A DNA stretch of 64,000 nucleotides, from assembly GCA_014706385.1 (NCBI GenBank), contig JACGZH010000006.1, positions 1,364,001 through 1,428,000 on the forward strand, read 5' to 3'. This document shows, in pieces, positions 24,762 through 37,041 of the stretch (the first letter of the stretch is position 1; each line of letters opens with the position of its first letter). The stretch comes from Phaffia rhodozyma. Taxonomy: Eukaryota; Basidiomycota; Tremellomycetes; Cystofilobasidiales; Mrakiaceae. The notes beneath the pieces are model-generated. The model saw nothing but the letters and a program-made list of their open reading frames with translations. It ran no database searches and was not told the DNA's origin. The translations under genes and the position numbers were made by a program.

Positions 24762-27700
24762 ATGAACAAACCAAGTCCTAAAAGCAGCCGTAGCGTCCAG
24801 CGTACTCAACCATCTCAAGAGATCGAAGATGATGGCCTGGTTCGTGAATGTCCCTTCGCTCTATATCCAACAAAATCTGTTCTTCGTCTTCCTTCTTTGA
24901 CCGTAACTATGCTGATCTGACGACTCGACCTTGGATCTGCAGGCCTGGTCCACGTCCAGTCTTTACGATGCTCTCCCTCCGATGGTGAGTGACCTGTCTC
25001 CCGTCTGACAGCTCTTTCACATCCTCAACTTAACGCTCTCTTCCTTTGTCCTCCAAACCTCGACAGACAATGGAGAACTCTACTGGGCCTCCTTACTTTG
25101 AATCCTCTCGGTCTCCGCCTCCATCCACACTAGATCCGGCCCCGGTATCTTACGCTTCCCTCTCATCCTCTCAACCTACACCCTCTGCTGATGCAAACAC
25201 AACGTCAAACACAAAACCAGCGCTCTCAATTGCACCACACATGGACTTTCTTGACAGGGTCCCTGACATGTCTTATGACCGATCTTCCCGTCAATCCTCC
25301 ATCCCGACAAATCAACCAGCATTCTTTATCCCAGACTATGTCTACTATCCTTCCCCTCTGCTCTCGACGTCCGAGCTAGATCACCCGTATCCCAGCCCGA
25401 TGTCGCCCTACTTCCCGTACATGCACCCCTCACCTTCTACCCCTGACGGTTTCCGCTACGGGTCCTCCCTCATGGGGTCCAACGGAGGAAACGTCGGGAA
25501 CGCAGGCTCGGCCGCTGGAGTTGGAGCTGGTGTCGGTGGCCCCGGCGCCAATAACGGACCGGCAGGAATTGACTGGACGTCAACCTTTCCGCCATTGATG
25601 GGCACCGGTACACTCGGCGGAGCGTTGGGACTTGCTCCTTACTCTACATTTGAACAACCACAGGGTCCTTCCGGTTTCTGGATGTCTGGAAGTCCAATCT
25701 CTCAACACGGACAACTACCTTCGAGAAGACTCTCGAGCGGGATCCCTCTAGGAAAGAACGGAGGGGTATGTCTAAATCTTTGTCTTTAATCCAGACCTCT
25801 CTTTCCTATCATCTGATCTGCTATTCTCACATTTCCAATCTTTCTCAGCCTCGGAGGTTTTCTGCACAGCAACAGCCTGGCTTCATGTCCTCTCCGTTGT
25901 CTCCTGGGTTGGCTTATCATCCGTCCAACTCTCGAAACGCCGGCTTTCCTTCGTCCCCGTTGATGACCTCATCGTTTCCACCATTTGGGTCATCGATTCC
26001 GCTTCCACCACCACTGCCCCCTCTCTTACATAGCAGATTTCCACATGATGCATCAGCAGTCGAGATGATCCCTATCCAGCTTCAATCCTCAGGCGCCGGA
26101 GCCAACTCGTTTGGCTCAAAACGAAGTGGCAGACAAAACCGGAATACTAACGCCGGAAGGACACCGCCGACGCCGTCATCACATGCTCATACACAATCAA
26201 TTGGCGGACAGGCTCAGGGAGGGCAACATGCCCAGACCAAGGATCCTAGATCGAGATTGTTGGTAAACTTTAGGGAGGATAAAACCAAAGTCTGGGAACT
26301 TGAGGTAAGCGAGCGGTTGATATGCGGTCTTCTCCGCCCCTGCAACTATGTCTAACTATGTTCTCATGTTTGTCCGTTCCTCTCAGGATATTGTCGGACA
26401 TATCTCCGAGTTTGCCCAGGATCAATACGGCTCGAGGTTCATACAGCTCAAACTCGAAACAGCCTTGGAGGCAGTCAAGCAAGCCGTGTTTCAAGAGGTC
26501 CTCGCCAACGTCTACACATTAGAGACCGATGGTTTGTCTCAAAACTCTCACTCTCTCAGTCATTCATCTCTCACTCATCCTTCGCTCTACGTCTGTTTTC
26601 TTGTCGATAGTGTTCGGAAACTATGTAAGACCGCATTGTGAAATGTGTATGCGCCGCGCAACGCCGGCTGACCAATTTTGTTCTGTCTTTCAGGTTGTCC
26701 AAAAGTTTTTCGAATACGGAACACCCGCTCAGAAGACGACGTTGGCCGAGACGATGCGAGGGTCGATGTTGACACTCTCTCTGGACCCTTACGGCTGTCG
26801 TTCGGTCCAAAAGGTCAGTAGTCTCTCGTTCGGATCATTTCTATGTTCACAGATCAAGTCTTGTCTGACCTGACCTGATCTGATCTTTCTTCTCTTTCTA
26901 GGCACTGGATCACATCTCGGAAGCTCAGGCGGTCTCGCTTGTGTCAGAACTAGAGGATCATATATTGACTTGTGTCAAGTCGAGCAACGCAAATCATGTG
27001 ATCCAGCGAATTGCGAGTATCCCAAACTCTGGGTTGAATCTGGCCGATGCCTTCCGTGGTCAAGGTCTGTCGTATATCACTCTTAACACGTCAAATGCAG
27101 TTTCCAAGTTCTAAGTATTGCCTTCTTTGTTCTTTCTTGAGAACAGTCTACAACATGTGTTCCCATCCGTTTGGATGCAGAGTATTCCAGAAGTGTTTGG
27201 AATTCCTCCCGGCCGACCAGGTGAGGACGTTGGCGGACGAGATGAACCAATACACCCGGGACCTCGCGTGCGACCAGTTTGGAAACTATGGTTCGTCGGC
27301 CTAATTTCCTTTCTCTGTTCTTCTTGACTTTTTAGTACTTTCTTCTCAGTCGTCGGTCTAAATTTTCCATTCTTTTTCGAATTACATTTCCGACTCTAAG
27401 TCGTCCAGTTCGTCCTTGAGAAAGGTTCGCTTCAGGACAAGACACACATCGTTCAGAATTTCAAAGGTCACATCGTCCAGTGTTCGTTCTCAGCCTTTTC
27501 TCCCCTTACTTCTGCTTGTCTTCCAGACATTTGGGTTTTGACAGAATTTTCACGTCCTTTGCAATCCCCTCTTGTGTCCTTGCGCGACTTGTCTTGAACA
27601 CATCTAGTGGCCAGACATAAGTTTGCTTCAAACGTGTGCGAAAAAGTGCTCGTCCATGCCTCACCAGAGGAAAGGGAGAGTTTGATCAACGAGCTCTCGG

Positions 27701-28284
27701 TGAGCGGACCTGGAAACTCGTTGAGCTTGTTGATGAAAGACCAATACGGGAACTTTGTGGTGTACGTCTATTATGTTGCTAGTCAAGCTCCCGAAATAGA
27801 ACTTTGACCTACGCATTGCTGTTCATATTCTGAATTCTTCTGATTCTTCTCTTCAGTCAACGGGCGCTCAGAACTGCCGAGCCGGCCCAGAGAGATAAGC
27901 TTGTCATCGAGCTTCAGCCGATCTTTGAGAGCATGAGATCTTCTCAATCGTTTCCTTACCAAAAACCGTTGACGTGCCGTAAGTTGTCGTTTTACCTAAC
28001 ATTTTCTTTCTTTTCACATCTTCCTGGGTTCGAAGATGACTGATGGATAACTGTACCTGGATTCCATCCAAACAGTCGACAGATTGTTGAAAGAGTTGTA
28101 CCCGGATGGTCTGCCTGGGTCTGAAGTACCAAGTACGACTCCTTCCGCGTCTGTATCGGTCGATGCCAATCCGGGTCCTGCTGCTCCTGCTGCTCCTGCT
28201 GCTCCTGCTGCTCCTGCTGCTCCTGCTTCTACTGTTGTTGCCGCTGCTCCTGCTTCTACTGTTGCTGCCGCTTCTTCCTCTTAA
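24762..28284 (+). CDS. Pumilio/PUF-family RNA-binding protein
   Basis: PUF proteins bind UGUA-type elements in 3' UTRs and repress or localise mRNAs in the cytoplasm. Thirteen exons, 808 residues: 24762..24839, 24943..24984, 25067..25765, 25849..26304, 26387..26531, 26611..26624, 26694..26813, 26902..27064, 27147..27290, 27401..27481, 27608..27761, 27857..27978, 28076..28284. A disordered Ser/Pro/Gly-rich N-terminal half (about 420 residues) precedes eight PUF repeats. Their base-contact five-mers are SRFIQ, NYVVQ, CRSVQ, NHVIQ, CRVFQ, NYVVQ, SNVCE and NFVVQ, the same as canonical Pumilio/Puf3 at the specificity positions. After the repeats come [12 protein letters not shown] and an Ala/Pro repeat tail. 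Exon 6 is only 14 bases and encodes the NY of repeat 2. Best class: Puf3/Pumilio rather than Puf6 or Nop9. Confidence 0.93.
28177..28267 (+). repeat. GCTCCTGCT coding repeat (Ala/Pro tail of PUF protein)
   Basis: Tandem GCTCCTGCT units encode PAA-type repeats at the C-terminus of the PUF protein. Such tracts often vary in copy number between strains. Confidence 0.9.
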
Positions 28285-29317
28285 GGCACTCCCTTTTTCT
28301 TCACCTGCCCTTTCCTTTCCGTGCTCTTTATCTTCTCGCATAATTTTTTTTTTGAAAAAGCTTCATGTCAGTTTGCGTATAAAAAAGGGCGAGACGACGA
28401 TTCCGGAAGACATCCTCTTGCCTCTTGCCTCTTCCGTCCCTTCCTCAACAACTTGGTTGCCTTTCAAGTGGACATTGATCATCACTCTTTCTCTTCTCCT
28501 TTTGCTAATCAAGTGACCAAAAAAAAACTTTAATAACCCTATAGCACCCCATCAAATCACTCTTTCAATCACATTTGAATATTCCTCGTTCCTTCCATCT
28601 CTCTCTCTCTCCCCCCTACAACCTACAATCTACATCTACACATATTTACTTATTTTTGAGTTTTTTCCCTGCCCCCAAGATATTCTTTCTCTATCTTCTT
28701 TTCATCTTGACTAATTCAATCAAATCAAATCGCGGTTTCACGAGAGAGAATGTTTGGGTTTTCCTTTGCTTTCTTCGGGATTGCCTGGAATTTTGTTCAT
28801 TCCCCTTTTCTTAATTACTGTCAACGTCACCGTCGCCGTCGCTGGCTCAGTCTTTGTCTTTATCTTGGTTTGGGGTCGGGAGATTTGACCGAGAGGCATA
28901 TTCACGTCAAAGAGGATTATGATCAAGCGTCAAGAGAGGGAGATAGAGGGAGAAGTGAAGGAAAAGAAAAAGAGGTGAAGAGAATAAAGAAAAGGGAGGA
29001 TAGATATCTAAGATAAAGATAGGGGAGAGAACCGTGTTTACGCTGAAAATAAAAAGGAAGAAGAAGAGAAATCGAAAAAAAAAAGAATAGAAGTTGACAG
29101 AACCAGATGTCCCAATGACTTGTTTCTTGATTTCTCCGTTCCTTGGTCTCCGACCTCTTCACTCTTTTCTTTGTCTATATACCTTGTCTTTCTCTCTCGA
29201 TCATGTTTTGTTCCTTTGGGGTTTACTTCTTTGTTTTTCTTTCTTTCTGAAATCAGTTCTGTTTGGGGGGTTTTAAAAAATAATTAGATTCGTCTCTCCC
29301 ACGCACGTCAGAGAATT
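28285..29317. other. intergenic between convergent PUF gene and AUR1
   Basis: 1.03 kb of shared 3' flank with C/T-rich stretches (28,560-28,700), A/T homopolymers near 28,345, 28,520 and 29,077, and no supported ORF. Confidence 0.45.
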
Positions 29318-31139
29318 CTAGGAGATCTCTCCGTCCGGTCCTTTTCTCGATGGTCCACCATCGGTTGCACCTCCTGACCCCGAGCTAGTTCCGCCTACGT
29401 TCGTGTTTCTCGACGCAGGTCTTGAGATCGTTCCTCCTTGGCCCTGGCTTGGGCCTTGGGAAAGAGAATGCGAGTGAGAGTGCGCGTGGGAAAGATTGAC
29501 GGGTGAAGGATCCCCCTCTTCGAGTTTTCGGATCTCGTCGTCTAGCGATCGATGAGAGCCTGAAGGTGATGAAGGTGCATCTCTAAGGTCTTTTTTTTTG
29601 GGACACAAAATTTAAACGCAAAGTATCAAGAATTAGTGAGAATAGAGATGAACAAGGAAGGTGGGAGGTCAGCCGATATACACAAACAGAAGAAGGAGGA
29701 GATAGTATAAAATGAAAAGACCTACTGTTTACAAGGCTGTACTCATCAAACCGACCGACCCCTCCGGTCTCCCACTCTCGAAGTTCAGCTGGGAGCCAAT
29801 AGTAGAAGCAAAAGGTGGCGAGACAAGCGCCAGCGACGGCGTCGATAAGGTAGTGGTGGGTGAGGTACATCGTCGCCCAGTAGAGCACGGCGACGTATAT
29901 CCAGTAAAACACCCTGGAACAATAGAACAAACGATGAGTCCGAAATGACAAGTTCAAGGACAGAAAGAGGTTCGCACAAGTCAGCTGGACTGTGCTTTTG
30001 AAAATGGAAGACAAGAACAGAGAGCGACTGACTTGAACCGAGGGAAAAAGTGAGTGAGGAACAATGCCTCGATGGTAGCTGAACCAGCATGCAAACTGGG
30101 GAACGCTCCGAACACCATGGGCGAGTTTGAAAACGTTTCAGTGTAGCCAGAGCCCCCAAAGAGATGGTCAATCCGGGCGAGTCCTCCAGCCGAGCCGGCC
30201 ATCGAATAGTTCGCGGGCGTCAACCCATGGATCAGCTCGTACCCTGAAGCCACCAGACGGAGAACGAAGGAAAACATTGGATGTCGCGTCAAAATAAGAA
30301 CGTGTCATACGTGCAAAGAGCTCAGAAGAGAACATATCCACACGAGGCCTTACAAGGAGGTGCACAGGGAAACACGATCTGGATGATCACGCCAGCCATG
30401 TTCATATAACCAAAGGCTTTGCCCCAAAAGTTGATGCTTCCTCTCGGTCCGAACACGAACGCTATAGCGGCCACGACAAAGGGAATCACGAAATGGACGA
30501 CACCATAGGGAAACCAGGCGAGGAGGTCGAGCACCGGATGGGTGAATCTAGTCAGAATATCCGAGATGTTTGCTCCATAGAGGACGGATTCCAGCGTCGG
30601 CAAGAGGGAGACGTGTACGGCAGGTCGCCAGTTCTCTGGAATGTATCGAGACGAATAGAATAGGATTAACCCTACGAAGAAGGCGAGTAGAGGAGGAAGA
30701 ACGGGTGAGCGATCGAGCCTATGATGAGCGTCGAAGATTGAGCTATCGTCAAAGTAGAGAAAGAAAGGAAGAAAAACAAACAAGTCAAGATTGGCGTTGC
30801 CGGAAAGAAAAACTGTCCGAGGATAGGGACCATGGTGATGATCGCATAGACGACGGGGATGATCAGCTTGAAGGGAAACCTGGGTGCCTCCATGACATAG
30901 AGACTGAATACCCAGACAGCTGCCTGAATAGCATATGGGTAATCTTTCCGGAGAGACCATCTGTGTCTCTGGAGTTTCTGAATCGTGACCGAAGGGGAGG
31001 TCTGAGTATTCAGTCTCTTGAGGGCGTTGATGATGTTCTGGAGAAGATATCGGATAAACCCAGCAGATGTCCTAGACGACAGAGGGATCAGAGACTGCTG
31101 ATGAGGCGGGAGTGTCGAACTAGAGACTGCCATCGCCAT
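29318..31139 (-). CDS. AUR1: inositol phosphorylceramide synthase catalytic subunit
   Basis: Aur1 transfers phosphoinositol from phosphatidylinositol to (phyto)ceramide in the Golgi. It is the fungal-specific step of sphingolipid synthesis and the target of aureobasidin A. Five exons, 448 residues: 31139..30782, 30671..30354, 30243..30033, 29913..29726, 29589..29318. Seen: SLRKDYPYAIQ, PIVLGQ-like transmembrane segments, TWLILFYSSRYIPENWRP, LPTLESVLYGANISDIL, LIHGLTPANYSMAGSAGGL, the PAP2-type active-site motifs FGAFPSLHAGSATIEALF and THHYLIDAVAG (catalytic His residues), and a Ser/Gly-rich cytosolic tail. About six membrane segments. ATG 31139 is the first in-frame ATG; a second lies two codons on. 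Confidence 0.95.
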
Positions 31140-32830
31140 GATCACTACAGGTGATGGTAGTGCTGGTTGGTGGTGGTTGGTAAGTAGGGCTGGGAACGAT
31201 GGCGAGCGACGACTTCATCCAGCTTTGTCCGACAAGCCAACGTGTTTTTTTCATCCTTCTTTCTCTCTGTCCGTCTGTCTTTCTGTCCAGTGTGACACTC
31301 GGCATGTAGTCCGACGATCTGTGTGAGCTGTCGGCAGTCCTATGACGATCGGGAATGTGGTGTTCTCATCTTCATCACACACGCCCGTTGTTCTTCTGCT
31401 TGGTTCATTCGTCTTCTGCGCGTTCTTCAAAAAACCATTACATACAATCTAGAAGCTGTTGTCAATCATCGCACAGGTATCGCCTTTCTATCCATCGGGC
31501 TGGGAACGAACGAGAAAGATTGCAGCGATGTGTCCTATGGACTGCATGTGTTTGATGTACCAGACGAGTGATCTATGTGATGAACAGTGCTCGCTGTCTG
31601 TGGCAAACCGGCTTGTGTCGATATACTAAAGCTCAATCGCCTTTGCTATATTCAGGTGGAACATCCTTGTTCTCAGTCTCCTGGTACGCAGGCAGGATGT
31701 TCGGCTTCCTCGTTGGAGGTGGCACGACTCTTCTACTGGTATATCCAAGTAATCTTCCTCGCTCCATGGCCGAAAGTTGAGTGAGAGGTGTAGAGAACCG
31801 AGGGGTGAAGAGTTCTGATCGAGGAAGCCCGTTGAGCTTTCGGAACGCGACGAACTATGAGCAGAGCACAGGAATGCATGCAAGTCTTTTAGCATACAGA
31901 AGACATCTGAACGGTGAGAACATAGACAGAGAAGACCTGGTCGAGACCATACCTCGTTACTCAGTCTTTCATACTGTGTTTGATCGAGCGTGGACAAGTC
32001 TGGTCAGCAATGGCGGACTCGAGATGGATTCAGCAGCTTGCAAGTTTGTTCTCTCACCGAAATACCAACCGCTACGAGTTGTTTCAAATTGTCAGGTTCT
32101 AGTAGATACTAGAGAAGGGTGAGACACTCCTGTTAGTTGCCAGGGTGCTATGGCACAGGATCGTCACAAACAATCTCGGACTTGCCAACTCGAGATCTCC
32201 AATCTTATCACACGCTTGACCCCATGTTCTTCCTGTAGAGTTTCTCTTGACAGTTAGGTACTGATCGATGATCGGTCGTAGAGACGAAGACCTGTCTGCA
32301 GACAACATAGCTTGGAGCACGTTACTCTTTGTTGTTATGCCCAACATGATGAGGGAGGATGTACAGAGAGGATGGATATCAAGGTGGAGATAGAAATGTA
32401 TGACAAGTCTCGAGACATCCAAGGTTTAACCTTCCTCTCGCCTCGCAACACCAACATCAGGCATGTTTGCCATTCTTCCTCTCTGTCCTTCCCTTCGACT
32501 TCTGGTCTGACCATATACAGCGCTTGTAGATCTAGACACACAGCAGACAGTGGACCACATCGACCCAGCCCTCATGTTGAAGGAGGAGGAGGAAGATAGA
32601 CAACACAGACCAAGCTCGGCGCGGACACTTGCCTGATTGAGAATTTATCCCCGGCCGGTGGAATCTTCGGTCCGGAGCCGCAGAGGAAAGTCGTTAAAAA
32701 CTCACGACCCAGCTCGTTGCTTGTGGTTCTCTTTCGTCTCTCTCTATCTCTCTATCCGTTTGTTCGAAAGCTCAAGAAAAGCAATCACCTCTCTCACCAC
32801 TCAGAAGAAATCTCAGACAAATCCGTCACC
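31140..32830. other. 1.7 kb intergenic, divergent AUR1/arabinitol dehydrogenase
   Basis: Longer than most promoters in the window. Several short ORFs occur (for example 31781-32122 on +), but none shows a recognisable block or joins into a longer frame by eye. Treated as regulatory or unassigned. Confidence 0.4.
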
Positions 32831-34804
32831 ATGGCTCCCACCAACTTTGTATGTTCTGTGCGCTTTCCGCGCTTCTCATGTAGGCAACACACTGCAGAAT
32901 CTCAACTAACATATCGCCCATCTTTCTCCATCTTTCTTCACATCTCTCCTTGTTCTTCATCGGTCTCACAGAAGCTCTATGATCCCACCAAGATTCTTCA
33001 ACACCCAGAATTCAAGATCTACGAAGATGTTGCAGACGTTCCTCAAGATGGAAAGACAAACCTGGCGTGCTGCTACAACCAGCACAAGCAGATCAGGATG
33101 GTCAGAAAGCCTCACCCCACGCCCGGGCCAGGTCAAGTCGTCGTCCATGTCAGAGCTACCGGGATCTGTGGCTCTGGTACGTTCTTACTAGATTGATCTT
33201 AGGCCGCTTTAGTCTCACAGAGAACTGATCCAAAATCTTTTGCGCGTACTCATGCATCACTCACTCCAATAGATGTACACTTTTGGAAGCACGGCCGGGT
33301 GAGCGACCACAGTTTTTTTTTGTTCTAGGTACAAGCTCTTGTCTTGAATCATGCTTATCTTTTCCGTCAAATTGTCTTTGATCAAACAGATCGGAGCGAC
33401 CATGGTTGTCTGTGATGAGGTAAGTACGCGTTGTGCGCGCTCTCTCTGTACACTCGGCATACACAGAACACCACTGATTGCAATCTTGCAATCCCTTGTG
33501 AACGTCTAGTGTGGATCTGGACACGAGTCAGCTGGAGAAGTCGTAGAACTCGGGCCTGGTGTGACCAAATGGAAGGTCGGAGATAGAGTTGCGATCGAGG
33601 CCGGAGTGCCTTGCCAAGTTTGTCAGTCGATCTCTCTTCCTTGTGAAACCCTCTTTCTTCATCACCCCATCGGGAACGACATCGCTCAAGCCGCTTTCCT
33701 CTACTTTACAGGTGAAGCATGTGTCTCTGGCCGATACAACAGCTGTCCGGACGTCGTGTTCTTTTCAACTCCTCCTTTCCACGGAACGCTCACTCGGTAC
33801 CACCTTCATCCTGAAAACTGGCTGCACGCCATCCCGGACAGCATCTCCTGGGAGGAAGGAGCGTTGTTGGAGCCTTTGGCGGTCGCACTTGCCGGAATCG
33901 AAAGAGCTAATCTGAAGCTGGGTGATCCCGTGGTGATCTGGTGAGCATCAACCAATAGTCGCCTGATGCAATAGTATACGTGCTAATCATGATACTCAAT
34001 TCGGTCGATTGTTCCAGTGGAGCTGGACCTATCGGACTTGTTAGTCTAGCTGCTGCCGCTGCCGCTGGAGCCTGTCCTATCGTTATCACCGAGCAAGTCA
34101 CTCTACTCCTCTGCTCTTGGGCCTGTCCTTTCTGCGCCCGCCTTTTAACCCCTGCTTCTTTCTCGCCAACAGTATCGCCCAATCCCGATTGGACTTTGCT
34201 AAAACTCTTGTTCCCTCAGTCCAGACGGTGCTTGTCGAGCGAGGACTCGACCATAGCGCCATAGCGGAAAAGATCAAGGCCGCCGCCGGTGGGCTAAAGC
34301 TAACGCTCGCTCTCGAATGCACCGGTGTGGAGAGTTCAATCTGGTCCGCTATCTTTGTACGTCATTCTCCAACTTGTTTTTCTCCCCTGAAACCGATGAC
34401 AACCTCTTTTTAACACTGAATCTCATGGTCATAATCCTTCCAGTCGCTCAAGTTTGGCGGAACCGTTTTCATCATTGGAGTTGGCAAAGAAGTTCAGTCG
34501 ATGCCTTTCATGTTCCTCTCCGCTCACGAGATCGACGTCAAGTACCAGTACAGATACTGTAACCAATATCCCAAGGCCATTCGGTTGGTCTCGTCCGGTT
34601 TGATTAACCTGAAGAGCTTGGTTACTCATAGATTCAAGTTGGAAAACGCGGTCGAGGCGTTTCACACGGCGGCTGATATCTCGAGTGGAGCGATCAAGTG
34701 TCAGGTTCGTCTATGTCGTTAGCTTACTGACTCTTTTCCTATCTAGTGCTGACGACATGGAGCTCTCTTCCTTTCGCTTCCAGATCATCGACGAAGCGCC
34801 TTAA
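32831..34804 (+). CDS. L-arabinitol 4-dehydrogenase (medium-chain, zinc-dependent)
   Basis: Oxidises L-arabinitol to L-xylulose with NAD+ in fungal pentose catabolism, in the cytosol. Ten exons, 386 residues: 32831..32848, 32972..33176, 33273..33298, 33390..33419, 33510..33621, 33712..33940, 34018..34092, 34173..34356, 34444..34704, 34784..34804. Catalytic zinc site: GICGSDVHFWKHGRIG and GHESAG. Structural zinc cysteines: PCQVCEACVSGRYNSC. Cofactor fold: CGAGPIGLV with Asp in ITDIAQSRLDF, indicating NAD rather than NADP. QYRYCN near residue 335 is typical of arabinitol rather than xylitol dehydrogenases. The intron after 34092 is GC-AG (GCAAGT). A close alternative is sorbitol/xylitol dehydrogenase. 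Divergent from AUR1. Confidence 0.9.
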
Positions 34805-35441
34805 GCATCCATTTGAGATTTCTTTGTAATCCTCTCATACCATCGTAAAAAGTAAAATTGGAGATCAGAGATGACCTCTCCTTGCCGTATCACTTCCATT
34901 TACCTTCTCCTCTCAACTGCGAACTTCCCGTGGTTCTTCTCGGACAATCTCTCTTTCTGTTCCCTCTCAGTTATTGTATATCAATATTGTACTATTCTCT
35001 AGGGAAAAAAGTTGAGGTATCAGATCTTTCGTTTCTCGGGTAATTTGCCTTCCACAGGTGTATCAACTTGTTTATCAAACACGCTGGTGGAACGTAACAA
35101 TCTAGACAAAATCTGGTTCTGACGACACAACATGATGCAGACCGAACACCTTTGAGGGAAGAGTTAATCAAGTCTACCAGCTCTCTTTGACTTCAATCTG
35201 ACTCGGCTTTCAGTGTCAGGCTGGCGTGCATCAACATCTTCGCGATCTGTTCTATTCCGACAGATCTCTCTGGAAGTTACAGAGGCAGTACATGGTCTCG
35301 GCTCGTGCAAGCGCTGCTGTCGAGCCAGGTCTCTCGATAACCCGCTCATTATGGAGGTTCACAAAGCTCCTCCTTGTTTCGAGTCAGTTCAGCGAGTTCC
35401 GAGAGAAGCTCTCTCGCTAATAACTCATTCTCAAAGTGGGC
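34805..35441. other. intergenic between convergent dehydrogenase and tocopherol-cyclase-like gene
   Basis: Shared 3' flank. No supported ORF. AT-rich stretch near 34,970-35,000. Confidence 0.45.
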
Positions 35442-37015
35442 TTAAGCCGTTTTCTTCTCGCCCTCTCTCTTTCCATGACCCATCTTCCATCCGTCCAGAT
35501 CGTTCATCCAGGCTCCTCCAAATTCCAACCCGCCATCTTTGATCTCGCCTCTCCAGACTTCCCTCCAGTCAGCCCACGGACCCGATCGAACGAACGCCTT
35601 GACGGTTGACTGGGCACAAAAACTCTCTAGCGCATATCCTTCTTCGGGAAGAGTATGTCCTCCTGGCATGGGACAAGACAGAGGGATGAATGTTTTCTTT
35701 TTACGACCGACAGGTTTGACAAGTTGAGAATACAGAAAGCATGTTTATGAGCGATATTGATCAACACTTGATGAAAGGAAAAAGAAAAGAAGAAGGGCCA
35801 CGGAAAAAGAGAACAGCGCAAGGCAATAAGCGAACATAGAACGCACAGTATCAGCTTTGGATTCAACAACGGTCCGTCTGGTTCCCCAACCGTTAATGAG
35901 GTCGATCTTGACCGTGCCCTGCTTGGCGTCTCTGTGAATTGTATTTAGTGGCCCCCAGCCGAAAAGCCTGAGAGTTGTGGGTGGTTTGAAGTCCCATTCG
36001 ATCCCTTGACTGGGCACACGTAGTCCTGCCAAATAAGCTTCTGCTGGAAGAGCCTGCGTGGATATCGAAGGGAACATCGGAGGCAGATGACCACCCGCGA
36101 GAGTAAAGGTAAAGGGGGAAGGATCATCTAGTGGAGTCGAGTTCTGAACCCATATCCAACTTGGAGGAAAAGAGTCCCCACTATCGAACGAGAAATATTG
36201 AAGTGCTGATCAGTTTGAAAAAAAAAGATATGGCCAACAGTGTTCTGACGACGGAATCACAGGACGAACTGGTTCTTCTCCATATGAGCAATTCCTTCTC
36301 CTTCCCATCCGTTCTGTCGGTCAGACTCGACTCCTGTTCCCACCTTGGAGATCACCTCCCCTTGATCGTCTAATGTCTCGATCCACCACCTGGCCTTTGA
36401 CCCTGTACTACTTACAACCCAATGGATAGGGAGAAGTGAGCCCAACCATCCGATCCAACCTTCTGGTCCAGCAGTCGGGTCCGAAGCGTTCTTGCCTCCA
36501 ATCGCCCATCTCCTGGGTTGTTCTGTTTCCAACACTAAACGCTCTCGACGGCCATGCTCGAGTTCTGCACCTCCACGATCAGCAGACGACAGTTCCATAA
36601 TGTGCTTCGTCCGACCGTTCTCTCCCCCCACCTGGAAGCTTCCGGCACGAGGGCAGACCAAGTTGAACCCTGTCCACCTGCCTCTTCCTTCAGACTTGTC
36701 GACAGAGGTCTTCAACCCCTCAGAAGCAAACTTGTCGATTCTCCATGCTTTGGAGGAAGCTGGTCCATCTGGAAAAGGAGTCCAGCTAAGGTGCATCATC
36801 CCGGCTCGCTCAGGAGCAGACCGGACATGACAGATGATCATGACTAGCGATCCATAGGGTGTTTGGGTCCGGGTGTAAAATCCGTCGGTTGATGTTGTCG
36901 GATGAGGAGGAAACCTATCTGGCTGTGAGATCGGAAGGAACGGTATTGACAATGGGACTGCCAGCAACGGAACAGACGCCAAGACCCAGCGGGAGGTTGA
37001 CGAAAAGGAAGACAT
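35442..37015 (-). CDS. tocopherol-cyclase-like / lipocalin-type protein with N-terminal membrane segment
   Basis: Three exons, 444 residues: 37015..36270, 36180..35847, 35696..35442; all joins keep frame. A hydrophobic segment (residues 9-29) looks like a signal peptide or anchor. The following sequence carries blocks laid out as in plant/cyanobacterial tocopherol cyclases (PF14249, lipocalin-like AttH/CrtC clan): GFNLVCPRAGSFQVGG, LLPIHWVVSSTGSKARWWIE, GEGIAHMEKNHGDSFPPSWI, TFTLAGGHLP and VRSGPWADWREVWRGEIK. The AHMEKN-G-FP-W-W block is the strongest evidence. Fungi are not known to make tocopherol, so the substrate is unknown; a lipid- or isoprenoid-binding role is inference. It is tandem with PTPA and 296 bases downstream of it. 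Confidence 0.72.
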
Positions 37016-37025
37016 GAGCGACTAG

Positions 37026-37041
37026 CTGTGTGTGTGTGTGT
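37026..37041. repeat. (TG)n microsatellite
   Basis: Eight TG units immediately upstream of the tocopherol-cyclase-like gene, followed by a T9 run. Confidence 0.9.

Noticed and set aside
28106..28516. + strand ORF with a poly-Leu run
   Set aside because: It is the out-of-frame reading of the GCTCCTGCT repeat that encodes the PUF Ala/Pro tail.
31781..32122. 113-codon + ORF in the AUR1/dehydrogenase gap
   Set aside because: No recognisable block, poor start context, and no adjoining exon found that extends it.
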